The notes beneath the pieces are model-generated. The model searched no databases. It was not told the origin of the DNA and saw only the letters and a program-made list of their open reading frames with translations. Positions 36,239 to 45,592 of a stretch of DNA of 47,331 nt are shown in pieces. Made by a program: the position numbers and the translations under genes. This stretch comes from an uncultured Formosa sp. GTDB taxonomy: Bacteria; Bacteroidota; Bacteroidia; Flavobacteriales; Flavobacteriaceae. Position 1 is the first letter of the stretch; each line of letters begins with the position of its first letter. Where the stretch lies: assembly GCA_913052445.1 (NCBI GenBank), contig CAJXDP010000010.1, forward strand, positions 1 through 47,331. Reading direction: 5' to 3'.

Positions 36239-37918
36239 TTAAAATTCGTCTGTTACACACCCTAAGGATGCAGATGATACTGTTTTTGCATATTTATAAA
36301 GAACCCCGCTTGAAACCTTCAAAAGAGGTGCTATCCATTTTTCTTTTCGTAACCCGAGTTCATCCTCTGAGACCTCTAGTATAATTGAATTTGACTCGGC
36401 ATCAATAGTGATAATATCCCCATCCTTTACCAAGGAAATTGTACCTCCTTCTTGAGCTTCTGGTGTAATATGACCTACTACAAACCCATGTGTTCCTCCT
36501 GAAAATCGACCGTCAGTAATAAGCGCAACATCTTTCCCGAGTCCGGCGCCCATGATGGCTGCCGTTGGCTTTAACATTTCAGGCATTCCCGGACCTCCTT
36601 TAGGTCCTTCATATCGAATCACGACTACGTCGCCTTTTTTTACTTTTCCCTTACGAATTCCATCGTTAGCAGCATATTCACCTTCAAAGACTTTCGCTGT
36701 TCCTCTATATTTTAACCCTTCTTTTCCAGTGATTTTGGCAACACTTCCGTCTGGAGCTAAGTTTCCATATAGCATTCGTAAGTGACCAGAAGATTTAATA
36801 GGAGATTCAATTGGCATAATTACGTCTTGACCTTCTTGTAAGTCTTCTACCTCGGCAAGGTTTTCTGCAATTGTTGTACCTGTAACGGTTAAACAATCTC
36901 CATGTAACAAGCCTTTACTTAATAGATATTTCATCACAGCTGGAATCCCTCCAACTCGGTGTACATCTTCCATCAAGTATTTTCCGCTTGGTTTTAAGTC
37001 TGCTAAAAAGGGTGTATTATCGCTAATTCTTTGAAAGTCTTCTAAGGTAAATGATATTTGAGCTGCCCTTGCTATGGCTAGAAAATGAAGTACTGCATTT
37101 GTTGATCCACCCAATATTGTCACAAGTCGTATTGCGTTTTCGAGGGATTTTTTAGTAATTATATCAGATGGTTTTATATCTTTTTCTAGCAATACGCGTA
37201 TTGCTTCACCTGCCTTTAGCGCGTCTTTCTTTTTTTCATCTCCAGTCGCTGGATTCGAAGAGTTAAATGGCAGTGTCATTCCTAAAGCTTCAATTGCTGA
37301 AGCCATAGTGTTGGCCGTATACATCCCGCCACAAGCCCCTGCTCCCGGGCATGCTTTTTCGACAATAGTTTCAAATTCAGATTCTGACATGGTGCCAGCA
37401 ACCTTACTTCCCCAAGCTTCAAAAGCAGATACAATATCTAATTTTTCGCCGTTGTGACATCCTGAATCTATCGTCCCACCGTAGACTAATATGGAAGGCT
37501 TGTTAACACGAATCATTGCCATTAATGCTCCGGGCATGTTTTTATCACATCCCACAACAGTGATCATGCCGTCGTAACTCATTGCTTGAACAACGGTCTC
37601 CATGGAGTCTGCAATAATATCCCTCGAAGGAAGCGAAAAACGCATTCCAGGAGTTCCCATCGAAATACCATCACTTACCCCAATAGTATTAAAAATTAAA
37701 CCAATAACATCTTTATTAATAGTCCCTTTTTTTACCAGTTTAGCAAGGTCATTTAAGTGCATATTACACGGGTTACCTTCGTAGCCTGTGCTAGCTATTC
37801 CAATTAGAGGCTTTTTAAAGTCTTCTTTTGTTAGCCCTATGGCGTGTAACATGGCTTGCGCTGCTGGCTGGGTAGGGTCCTGGGTAACGGCTTTACTATA
37901 TTTGTTTAATTCTTTCAT
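36239..37918 (-). CDS. ilvD: dihydroxy-acid dehydratase
   Basis: 559 residues. Iron-sulfur cysteines in '[15 protein letters not shown]' (about 121-135) and '[18 protein letters not shown]' (about 189-206); 'GGSTNAVLH' (about 274-282) and '[19 protein letters not shown]' (about 468-486) are family signatures. It dehydrates dihydroxy acids to the 2-oxo acids of valine and isoleucine. First gene of ilvDBNCA. Its ATG overlaps the stop of an 18-codon leader ORF (ATGA at 37918-37915), which suggests coupled translation. Confidence 0.97.
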   Translation of the reverse strand: MKELNKYSKAVTQDPTQPAAQAMLHAIGLTKEDFKKPLIGIASTGYEGNPCNMHLNDLAKLVKKGTINKDVIGLIFNTIGVSDGISMGTPGMRFSLPSRDIIADSMETVVQAMSYDGMITVVGCDKNMPGALMAMIRVNKPSILVYGGTIDSGCHNGEKLDIVSAFEAWGSKVAGTMSESEFETIVEKACPGAGACGGMYTANTMASAIEALGMTLPFNSSNPATGDEKKKDALKAGEAIRVLLEKDIKPSDIITKKSLENAIRLVTILGGSTNAVLHFLAIARAAQISFTLEDFQRISDNTPFLADLKPSGKYLMEDVHRVGGIPAVMKYLLSKGLLHGDCLTVTGTTIAENLAEVEDLQEGQDVIMPIESPIKSSGHLRMLYGNLAPDGSVAKITGKEGLKYRGTAKVFEGEYAANDGIRKGKVKKGDVVVIRYEGPKGGPGMPEMLKPTAAIMGAGLGKDVALITDGRFSGGTHGFVVGHITPEAQEGGTISLVKDGDIITIDAESNSIILEVSEDELGLRKEKWIAPLLKVSSGVLYKYAKTVSSASLGCVTDEF

Positions 37919-37971
37919 TTTAGATTCTGCAACTTATGGATCTCAAAATTATCTTTTTGCACTATTAACAT
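37915..37971 (-). CDS. putative branched-chain amino acid leader peptide of the ilv operon
   Basis: ATG at 37971-37969 and TGA at 37917-37915 encode [18 protein letters not shown] (18 residues). Codons 2-4 are Leu-Ile-Val, and 6 of 18 residues are branched-chain. The stop overlaps the ilvD ATG as ATGA, the classical arrangement for re-initiation. The reading is direct from sequence; its role as a sensor of Leu/Ile/Val-tRNA is inference from leader-peptide attenuation known in other phyla. A further micro-ORF (MRKII, stop) lies upstream near 38045-38062. No classical attenuator terminator was seen between leader and ilvD, so control by translational coupling is more likely than transcription attenuation. 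Confidence 0.5.
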   Translation of the reverse strand: MLIVQKDNFEIHKLQNLK

Positions 37972-38083
37972 CGGTATTATGTATTTAAATGGTCTAAACT
38001 CAGTAGTGTAAATACTAGCCTAACCCACTGTTTTAAAGTTGTTTAAATGATTTTTCGCATGACGTTCAACAGTCAAAATAATA

Positions 38084-39550
38084 TTAAACCCTTGGTAAAT
38101 CACTGTCGTCTTTTAGCGGTAGTAATGAGCTGCCCATTAAGTACGAATCAACGTGGTGTGCTGCTTGTCGCCCTTCTGATATCGCCCAAACAATTAATGA
38201 TTGACCACGACGCATATCCCCCGCTGCAAATATTCCAGGAACATTCGTGAGGTAATCTTTAGTTGTTGCTTTGATGTTTGTTCTGAAGTCCATATCTAAA
38301 CCAAACTGGTCTGCTAATGTTTTTTCTGCTCCTGTAAACCCTAAGGCTAACAATACTAAATCGCAGTCCCATATTTTTTCAGAATTTAAGACCTCTTTTA
38401 GTTCTGGCCGCTCTCCTTGTTTGAAAACCCACTCCACTTCAACTGTTTTTAAAGCTTTTAACTGTCCTTTGTCATCACCTATAAATTCTTTTGTGGACAG
38501 GCTGAAAAATCGCTCGACGCCCTCTTGGTGCGAGGAGGTCGTCTTGAGCTTCATTGGCCAATATGGCCAAGGTTGATTTGCAGGCCTCCCTTCTGATGGT
38601 TTAGACAAAATCTCGAAGTTTACTACGGATTTCGCCTCGTGTCGGTTCGAGGTTCCAATACAGTCGGACCCCGTATCACCACCCCCAATAACAATGACCT
38701 TCTTATCATTGGCAGAAAGAATGTCTTCAAAATTTGCTAAACCATCAACATACTGGTTATTCGATTTTAAGAAATCCATCGCCTGATGAACCCCTTTGAG
38801 ATCTGCACCAGGAATTGGAATATTTCTTTTAACAGTCGCGCCTCCACATAGCACAATCGCATCAAATTCTAATTTCAACTGACTAGCGGCTATAGTCTTC
38901 CCAACGTGGACATTTGTTTTAAATGTTATTCCTTCTTCTGTCAAAACCTTTACACGACGATCAATTACGTTTTTTTCCATTTTAAAATCTGGAATACCAT
39001 AGCGTAAAAGTCCTCCAACTTTTTGATCACGCTCAAAGACGGTTACATTGTGTCCCGCCCTATTTAATTGTTGTGCGGCCGCTAAGCCCGCGGGACCCGA
39101 CCCAATAATAGCTACTTTTTTATCAGTTCTAATTTTTGGAGGCTTTGCTGTAATCCAGCCTTCAGTAAAGGCGGTCTCTACAATGTTTTTCTCAATATTC
39201 TCTATGCTTACAGGGTCTTCATTAATCCCTAAAACACAGGCTTCCTCGCAGGGTGCTGGACACAATCTTCCTGTAAACTCAGGAAAGTTATTGGTAGAGT
39301 GTAATATTTCTGCTGCTTCCTTCCATTTGCCTTTATAAACCTTATCATTGAAATCTGGAATTAAATTACCCAGGGGACATCCACTGTGACAAAACGGGAT
39401 TCCACAATCCATACAGCGAGCTCCTTGGTCTTTTAGCTTAGACTCTTTTAAGGGTATTGTGAACTCTTTATAGTTCTTGATTCTACTTCTTGGCGCTTGA
39501 TAGGTTTCGTCCTGACGCTTAAATTCTAAAAAACCTGTGGTCTTTCCCAT
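38084..39550 (-). CDS. gltD: glutamate synthase small subunit
   Basis: 488 residues. N-terminal iron-sulfur cysteines in 'CMDCGIPFCHSGCPLGNLIP' (about 42-61) and 'CPAPCEEACVLG' (about 97-108). Two nucleotide-binding motifs: 'IGSGPAGLAAAQQL' (FAD, about 150-163) and 'VIGGGDTGSDCIG' (NADPH, about 288-300). It passes electrons from NAD(P)H to the large subunit. It starts 2 bp after gltB. Confidence 0.96.
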   Translation of the reverse strand: MGKTTGFLEFKRQDETYQAPRSRIKNYKEFTIPLKESKLKDQGARCMDCGIPFCHSGCPLGNLIPDFNDKVYKGKWKEAAEILHSTNNFPEFTGRLCPAPCEEACVLGINEDPVSIENIEKNIVETAFTEGWITAKPPKIRTDKKVAIIGSGPAGLAAAQQLNRAGHNVTVFERDQKVGGLLRYGIPDFKMEKNVIDRRVKVLTEEGITFKTNVHVGKTIAASQLKLEFDAIVLCGGATVKRNIPIPGADLKGVHQAMDFLKSNNQYVDGLANFEDILSANDKKVIVIGGGDTGSDCIGTSNRHEAKSVVNFEILSKPSEGRPANQPWPYWPMKLKTTSSHQEGVERFFSLSTKEFIGDDKGQLKALKTVEVEWVFKQGERPELKEVLNSEKIWDCDLVLLALGFTGAEKTLADQFGLDMDFRTNIKATTKDYLTNVPGIFAAGDMRRGQSLIVWAISEGRQAAHHVDSYLMGSSLLPLKDDSDLPRV

Positions 39551-39552
39551 CT

Positions 39553-42500
39553 TTAAACTGTTTCTAGTTGTTCTTTTTCTAATCTTAATAAAGCCTGTCT
39601 GTATTCTTCTGGCAGTACTTTTTTGAATTTAGGGAGTATTGCACTCCAAGTTTCTAAAATTCGTTTTGCGAGCGGACTTGAAGTCGCAACAAAATGATTT
39701 TCAATTAATAGTCGTAGTTGAGTCTTGTCTTCCTCGAGCTTAATTGGATCAATATTCAGATCATCTGCGTTACAGTTTTTTGTAAAGGTTTGGTCTTCGT
39801 CTAAAACATACGCTACGCCTCCACTCATTCCTGCTCCAAAGTTTCTGCCTACTTTTCCAAGTATCACAGCAACTCCCCCTGTCATATACTCACACCCATG
39901 ATCGCCAATTCCTTCAACAACAGCTTTCGCTCCTGAGTTACGAACACAAAAACGTTCTCCTGCTTTTCCGTTAATATAAACCTCTCCAGAAGTGGCTCCG
40001 TATAACGTTACATTTCCTGTGATTATATTGTCTTCTGGAATAATTGTAGAGGATTCGGGAACTTTTATTATAAGTTTAGCCCCTGAGAGTCCTTTACCTA
40101 GATAATCATTTGTGTTTCCGTGAACAGTCATTGAAACTCCTTTTGTAGTAAAGGCTCCAAAACTTTGTCCTGCAGAGCCATTAAAATCAATATTTATCGT
40201 GTCTTCAGGAAGGCCGTCAGCGCCATAAATTTTAGATATTTCATTACTTAATACCGCACCAACCGCTCTGTCAATATTAGTAATAGGAAGCTTTAAATGA
40301 GTTCTTTGTCTTCTAAATATCCCTTGGTGAGCCTGCTTAATTATCTTAAAATCTAAATGAACCTCTAGGTTGTGGTCTTGTGATTCTGTATTAAATAGCT
40401 TTACGTCTTCAGGCGCTTCAACTTTATGTAGAATTGGGGTCAAATCAATTCCAGAAGATTTATAGTGTTCTATTGCCTTGTTTCTGTTTAATTTCTGAAC
40501 CTGTCCGACCATTTCATTGACGGTTTTAAACCCTAACTTTGCCATGATTTCACGTAATTCTTGAGCTACGAAATACATATAGTTAACAACGTGCTCAGGC
40601 TTGCCTTTGAACTTTTTACGTAATTCTGGGTTTTGTGTTGCAATTCCTACGGGGCAAGTATTTAAGTGACATACCCGCATCATAATACACCCAGAAGCTA
40701 CTAGGGGTGCGGTTGCAAATCCAAATTCTTCTGCGCCTAATAGACAAGCAATCGCTACATCACGACCAGTCTTTAACTGACCGTCACATTCCAAAACAAT
40801 TCGGTTTCTTAGGTTATTCATAACGAGCGTCTGTTGCGCCTCCGCAATTCCCAGCTCCCATGGAAGTCCGCAGTGTTTTAATGATGTTAATGGCGAGGCT
40901 CCTGTTCCACCGTCAAAACCAGAAATTAAGACAACATCTGCTTTAGCTTTGGCAACTCCAGCGGCTACGGTGCCTACCCCAATTTCAGATACGAGCTTCA
41001 CATTAATCCGTGCCTCTCTGTTTGCTGATTTGACATCATAAATTAATTGTGAGAGATCTTCAATTGAATAAATGTCGTGGTGTGGTGGTGGTGAAATTAA
41101 ACCCACATAAGGAGTTGAATTTCTTGTTTTTGCAATTTCTGCATTCACTTTTGGTCCTGGTAGTTGGCCCCCCTCGCCTGGCTTTGCCCCTTGAGCGATT
41201 TTAATCTGAATCTCGTTAGCGCTTGTAAGGTAGTTAGAGGTAACCCCAAATCGGCCAGAAGCGACTTGTTTTATCGCTGAATTTCTCCAATCTCCATGTG
41301 AGTTTTTATAAAACCGATCTTCATCCTCTCCGCCTTCGCCAGAATTGCTTTTTCCTCCAATTCTATTCATGGCTACCGCTAAATTTTCATGCGCTTCTTT
41401 ACTAATAGAGCCATAAGACATAGCGCCAGTCTTAAATCGCTTCACTATTTCTGTCCAAGGTTCAACCTCGTCAATTGGAATTGGATCAAATTGATCAAAT
41501 TCAAAAAGCCCTCTAATTGTCATTAAACGTGTTGATTGGTCATTTACAAGATCAGAATACTCTTTAAAAGTAGTTGCTTTATTAGTGCGTACAGACTCTT
41601 GTAGTTTAGCCACCGTTAGCGGATTAAACATATGTTTTTCTTGTCCACGACGCCACCTGTATTCCCCTCCGATTTCAATTTCAGATTCTATATTAGGATT
41701 AAATGCTCTAATGTGGCGTTTTGAAATTTCTTTTTCAATTTCTCTTAGTCCAATTCCTTGAATTCGTGTTGGTGTATTGGGAAAGTACTTTTCAACCGTA
41801 CTGGAATTAATTCCTACACACTCAAATAGTTGAGAGCCCCGGTAAGAATTAAGAGTAGAAATCCCTATTTTATTCATCACCTTCAAAATCCCTTTTCCTA
41901 TTGCCTTGTTGTAGTTTTTTATGGCAGACAGATAGTCTAGATTAGTTATTTCAGAGTCTTTAATTTGGTTTTCTACAATTTCATTGACGATATACGGGTT
42001 TACTGCACTTGCTCCAAATCCAAATAAAAGTGCGAAATGATGAACCTCTCTTGGTTCTGCAGATTCAATTATCAAGCTCGTTCGAGAGCGCTTATTTAGT
42101 TTGTGAAGTCCATGATTAACATACGAACAGGCTAATAATGCGGGAATAGGCGCGTGATCTTCGTCTACAAAGCGGTCTGATAAAATTATTATATTTGTTC
42201 CTGTGTCTATTGCTTTTGAGGCTTTTAATACTAAAGCTTCAAGTGCTGTTTCAAGCTCATTAAGCCCTCTATTTACCTTATATAATATTGAGATAGACTC
42301 TACTTTGAAATTCGGGTTTGTGTCGTAGTTTCTGATTTTATCTAAATCATGTTTTGAAATAACTGGATTTTGAATCTTTAGTTTTTTACAGGCCTCTGAA
42401 TTGCAATCAAAAATATTAGTGTCGCTTCCAAGAGTAAGGCTAATGTCTGTGATTAACTCCTCTCTAATTCCATCTAATGGGGGGTTGGTTACTTGAGCGA

Positions 42501-44049
42501 ATATTTGTTTGAAGTAGTTGTAAATTAGTTGGGGTCTTTCAGACAAAACAGCGATTGGGGTGTCACTGCCCATGGAGCCTATAGGTTCTTTACCCAGCTG
42601 CGCCATGGGTCGAATGATTGTATTCAGGTCTTCTTTAGTGTATCCGAAAGCAACTTCTCTTTTCTTTAAATCAACTTCTTTATGAGTAATTGGGCCTTTT
42701 TTAGCGGAAATATCTTTAAGCTCAACAAGATTTTTATCAAGCCATTGCCTGTAAGGATGTTTCGTGGCAATCTTTTCCTTTACCTCTTCATCGTTTATGA
42801 TGCGGCCTTCGTTCATATCAACTAAAAACATTTTTCCAGGCTCTAAGCGCCCGTGAAACTCTACCTCTTCTGGTTCAATGTCTACAACCCCTGTTTCAGA
42901 AGACATAATAACATTTCCCTCTTTTGTTACTGTGTAACGCGAGGGCCTCAAACCATTACGGTCAAGTACAGCGCCTATGAAGTTTCCGTCTGTAAAAGGA
43001 ATTGAAGCAGGTCCATCCCATGGCTCCATTTGACACGAATTATACTCATAGAAAGCCTTTTTAGAGTCTGACATGTCTGGGTTTTTTTCCCATGCTTCAG
43101 GGACCAACATCATCATTACTTCAGGTAGTGTACGGCCTGTCATTAATAATAGCTCAACAACCATGTCTAAAGTTGATGAATCAGACTTCCCTTTAAGGAT
43201 GGTGGGGATTATCCTTTTGATGTCTTCTCCAAATGCCTCGCTTTCTATGATTTCTTCACGTGAAAACATACGAGACACGTTTCCTCGCAAGGTGTTAATT
43301 TCGCCATTATGACAAATATATCTAAATGGCTGGGCGAGATCCCAGGTTGGAAAGGTGTTGGTTGAAAATCGTTGATGCACTAAGGCAAGTCGGGTGTCAA
43401 GGGCTGAATTGAAAAGATCTAAATAATACTCATTAATATGCTCTGGCTTTAAGAGACCTTTAAATATAATTATCTTGGTTGATAGACTTGGAAGGTAAAA
43501 GAATTTTGACTCTGATAGTTTTGAACCAAAGATTGTATGTTCTGTGATTTTTCTAGCTGCAAATAGCTTTAAGTTAAAATCAAATTCCGATTGTTTGACA
43601 TCAGACTTACTGACAAAGACTTGTTTAACTAAAGGCTCTGTCTTTTTTGCTATTTCTCCTAAAACATCACTATTTACAGGCACATTTCTCCAGCCAAGGA
43701 TTTGCAATCCTTGTTTTTTTATTTCTGATTCAAATACCTCAACACAATAAACTCTCTGATTTTCTTTTCTTGGCAAAAACACATTGCTAACCGCATACTC
43801 TCCGGCTTCTGGAAGTTCAAATTCACAAAACTCTTTGAAAAACTTATGTGGGACATCTATCAAAATTCCTGCTCCATCTCCTGTTACCCCATCAGAACTT
43901 ACAGCGCCTCTGTGCTCAAGTTTGACTAAGATCTCTAATGCTTTGTGAATGATATCATTTGAACGTTTTCCCGTTAAACTACATATAAACCCCGCTCCAC
44001 AATTGTCGTGTTCAAATTCAGGTAAATAAAGACCTTGCTTTTTTAACAT
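39553..44049 (-). CDS. gltB: glutamate synthase large subunit
   Basis: 1498 residues. The propeptide MLKKQGLYLPEFEHDN precedes the glutaminase nucleophile Cys17. Order: class II glutaminase about 17-430, central domain, FMN/2-oxoglutarate domain about 800-1230 ('GAKPGEGGQLPG', 'GFDGGTGASPL'), the 3Fe-4S cysteines in 'CIMMRVCHLNTCPVGIATQ' (about 1118-1136), and a C-terminal beta-helix with 'GNVTLYGATSGEVYINGKAG'. It makes two glutamates from glutamine and 2-oxoglutarate. It is divergent from the porin-P-II-Amt genes across a 412-bp region with candidate operators. Confidence 0.97.
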   Translation of the reverse strand: MLKKQGLYLPEFEHDNCGAGFICSLTGKRSNDIIHKALEILVKLEHRGAVSSDGVTGDGAGILIDVPHKFFKEFCEFELPEAGEYAVSNVFLPRKENQRVYCVEVFESEIKKQGLQILGWRNVPVNSDVLGEIAKKTEPLVKQVFVSKSDVKQSEFDFNLKLFAARKITEHTIFGSKLSESKFFYLPSLSTKIIIFKGLLKPEHINEYYLDLFNSALDTRLALVHQRFSTNTFPTWDLAQPFRYICHNGEINTLRGNVSRMFSREEIIESEAFGEDIKRIIPTILKGKSDSSTLDMVVELLLMTGRTLPEVMMMLVPEAWEKNPDMSDSKKAFYEYNSCQMEPWDGPASIPFTDGNFIGAVLDRNGLRPSRYTVTKEGNVIMSSETGVVDIEPEEVEFHGRLEPGKMFLVDMNEGRIINDEEVKEKIATKHPYRQWLDKNLVELKDISAKKGPITHKEVDLKKREVAFGYTKEDLNTIIRPMAQLGKEPIGSMGSDTPIAVLSERPQLIYNYFKQIFAQVTNPPLDGIREELITDISLTLGSDTNIFDCNSEACKKLKIQNPVISKHDLDKIRNYDTNPNFKVESISILYKVNRGLNELETALEALVLKASKAIDTGTNIIILSDRFVDEDHAPIPALLACSYVNHGLHKLNKRSRTSLIIESAEPREVHHFALLFGFGASAVNPYIVNEIVENQIKDSEITNLDYLSAIKNYNKAIGKGILKVMNKIGISTLNSYRGSQLFECVGINSSTVEKYFPNTPTRIQGIGLREIEKEISKRHIRAFNPNIESEIEIGGEYRWRRGQEKHMFNPLTVAKLQESVRTNKATTFKEYSDLVNDQSTRLMTIRGLFEFDQFDPIPIDEVEPWTEIVKRFKTGAMSYGSISKEAHENLAVAMNRIGGKSNSGEGGEDEDRFYKNSHGDWRNSAIKQVASGRFGVTSNYLTSANEIQIKIAQGAKPGEGGQLPGPKVNAEIAKTRNSTPYVGLISPPPHHDIYSIEDLSQLIYDVKSANREARINVKLVSEIGVGTVAAGVAKAKADVVLISGFDGGTGASPLTSLKHCGLPWELGIAEAQQTLVMNNLRNRIVLECDGQLKTGRDVAIACLLGAEEFGFATAPLVASGCIMMRVCHLNTCPVGIATQNPELRKKFKGKPEHVVNYMYFVAQELREIMAKLGFKTVNEMVGQVQKLNRNKAIEHYKSSGIDLTPILHKVEAPEDVKLFNTESQDHNLEVHLDFKIIKQAHQGIFRRQRTHLKLPITNIDRAVGAVLSNEISKIYGADGLPEDTINIDFNGSAGQSFGAFTTKGVSMTVHGNTNDYLGKGLSGAKLIIKVPESSTIIPEDNIITGNVTLYGATSGEVYINGKAGERFCVRNSGAKAVVEGIGDHGCEYMTGGVAVILGKVGRNFGAGMSGGVAYVLDEDQTFTKNCNADDLNIDPIKLEEDKTQLRLLIENHFVATSSPLAKRILETWSAILPKFKKVLPEEYRQALLRLEKEQLETV

Positions 44050-44326
44050 ACTTATCGTTATTATTGTTTACAAGCCATAATTGGAAATGTAATATAACGG
44101 CAATAAGTCTATTTATGAAAAAGGCTTCATAGTTTTCCGAATTTCCAGTTTTATGCTGTTAGTAATGCGTTTTGAATAATTAAAAGGAAGGTCGGTTGTC
44201 AAATAATCAATCCCAAGTTATAGAATTTCTCTTTTAGACTAATAACATCCCCAAAATCAACAAGACAAACGCAATTGCTAAAGGTTAATTGTTAAAATGT
44301 CAAAAATATTCACTTAAAAAACATAT

Positions 44327-44345
44327 ACCCTAAATTTTTAGGGGT
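44327..44345. promoter_or_regulatory. candidate operator site 1 (ACCCT-N9-GGGGT)
   Basis: ACCCTAAATTTTTAGGGGT, a near-perfect palindrome of 19 bp. The same ACCCT-N9-GGGGT layout recurs 53 bp downstream, about five helical turns, placing both on one face of the DNA. Confidence 0.5.
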
Positions 44346-44379
44346 CAATAATATAAAAAATATAAAAAATATAATTTAC

Positions 44380-44398
44380 ACCCTCTTTTTTTTGGGGT
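44380..44398. promoter_or_regulatory. candidate operator site 2, overlapping the porin -33 box
   Basis: ACCCTCTTTTTTTTGGGGT has the same ends and length as site 1. It covers the TTTG -33 box at 44391-44394, so a bound protein would block or replace sigma contacts. Terminator-like sequence is an alternative, but no T-run follows and no plus-strand gene precedes it. Confidence 0.45.
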
Positions 44399-44421
44399 AT
44401 TTTACAATAAACATATGTTTG
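44391..44421 (+). promoter_or_regulatory. consensus promoter of the porin gene
   Basis: TTTG (44391-44394), exactly 19 bases, TATGTTTG (44414-44421). The leader would be about 34 bases. Confidence 0.8.
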
Positions 44422-44461
44422 TCGTCAATAAATAAAATTATTAATTATTAAACCAGATGCT

Positions 44462-45454
44462 ATGAAAAAAATTGTATTTGCTGCCGTTGCTTTGATTGGT
44501 GCGCTAACGGTAAACGCACAAGACGGCGGGACTAAATTATCTATATCTGGAACTGTTGATGTATACGGCACAATAAACTCCGTAGACGGCTCAGGGGCGC
44601 CAGGGCTTTTAATCGCAAATCCTGAAAAAGCTAATGGCTTTGGGCTTGGGATGGCAAACACAGTGCTCTCCTACGATCAAGCAAAATCTGGAGTGGTTGC
44701 TGATATTGCTTTTGGCCCAAGGGCTGACGACGCAAACATGGCCGGAGCAATCAACCAGCTTTATGCTTATTACAACTTAAGCGAAAAAACAACTATTACC
44801 GCTGGTCAGTTCAACACTTTTTTTGGATATGAAGTTATTTCGCCTTCGGCTAATTTCAACTATTCTGTATCTTACTTATTTAATGCGGGTCCTTTTTCTC
44901 ACACAGGAATAAAATTAGACTATGCCGCGTCAGAAGATTTGTCTTTTTTATTAGCCGTGACTAACGCACATGCCATACCAAGCTCAAGTGCTAACGATAG
45001 TGGGGCTACTCAATATGGTGCTCAGTTGGGCTATAAAGGTCAATATTTAAACTTTATATATGGTTCTGTTGCTGAAACATCCGCAAGTGACGCTTTGTTT
45101 TTAGATTACACAGGTGGTTTTAACTTGTTTGACTCATTCTTCATGGGAATTAATGCTGCATACGCATATTCTGAAGACGACGAAGCAGGGTATCAAGGCG
45201 TTGCATTGTTCCTAGAAAACTCATTTTCTGACACATTTGCCTTAGGCCTGCGTCCAGAACTTTTTTCTTTGACTTCTGCCGATGAAAGCGAAGATGTTTT
45301 AGCGTTAACGCTTACTGCAAGCTCTCGGTTAGACGAGAACTTAAGGCTTGTAATGGAGTTGCGCTATGACAGTTCTGACGACTATATCATTGAAGGAATC
45401 GCTGCTGAAAAAACAGCAACAGTACTTACGATTGCTGCTGTATATTCGTTCTAG
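44462..45454 (+). CDS. outer-membrane porin (OmpL-like beta-barrel, bbp2 type)
   Basis: 330 residues with a signal peptide (MKKIVFAAVALIGALTVNAQ). The mature protein alternates amphipathic strands through to a C-terminal 'ATVLTIAAVYSF' ending in Phe, the outer-membrane insertion signal. 'TITAGQFNTFFGYEVISPSA' and 'NYSVSYLFNAGPFSHTGIKL' (about 116-153) resemble the Bacteroidota porin family annotated as OmpL-like/bbp2. It probably admits small solutes, and its position before a P-II protein and an ammonium transporter points to nitrogen compounds, by inference. A weak hairpin separates it from the P-II gene. Confidence 0.88.
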   Translation: MKKIVFAAVALIGALTVNAQDGGTKLSISGTVDVYGTINSVDGSGAPGLLIANPEKANGFGLGMANTVLSYDQAKSGVVADIAFGPRADDANMAGAINQLYAYYNLSEKTTITAGQFNTFFGYEVISPSANFNYSVSYLFNAGPFSHTGIKLDYAASEDLSFLLAVTNAHAIPSSSANDSGATQYGAQLGYKGQYLNFIYGSVAETSASDALFLDYTGGFNLFDSFFMGINAAYAYSEDDEAGYQGVALFLENSFSDTFALGLRPELFSLTSADESEDVLALTLTASSRLDENLRLVMELRYDSSDDYIIEGIAAEKTATVLTIAAVYSF

Positions 45455-45492
45455 CAAAAACGTCAGTCCGGCAAAACAGATAAAGTGTTGTT

Positions 45493-45521
45493 GTTAGATT
45501 AATAAAAAGGTTTAATCTGAC
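45493..45521 (+). other. stem-loop between the porin and P-II genes
   Basis: GTTAGATTAA (45493-45502) and TTAATCTGAC (45512-45521) pair over 10 positions (one G-T wobble) around a nine-base loop. No T-run follows directly; a weaker AAGC/GCTT hairpin before TTTTT (near 45533-45550) comes next. It may lower transcription into, or protect the end of, the porin mRNA. Confidence 0.45.
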
Positions 45522-45592
45522 AGAAATGTTTAGAAGCGTAGTGCTTTTTAATTATTTTTAACGATAACTTAAAATAACTAAAATTAAAATAA

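Larger units (their letters stand above)
44050..44461. other. 412-bp divergent nitrogen-assimilation control region
   Basis: Between gltB (minus) and the porin gene (plus). It holds a perfect porin promoter (44391-44421), two matched palindromes (44327-44345 and 44380-44398), an AT-rich spacer with repeated AAAAAATAT, and tiny minus-strand frames before gltB (for example MACKQ, 44061-44078). No clear gltB promoter was found. Confidence 0.6.

Noticed and set aside
37944-37951. TAATTTTG (minus strand) as an ilvD promoter -7 box
   Set aside because: No TTTG lies at the proper distance upstream, and the box is within the leader ORF codons.
44061-44078. Five-codon ORF MACKQ before gltB as a leader peptide
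   Set aside because: Five-codon frames are expected by chance in AT-rich DNA, and there is no enrichment of Glu or Gln codons.
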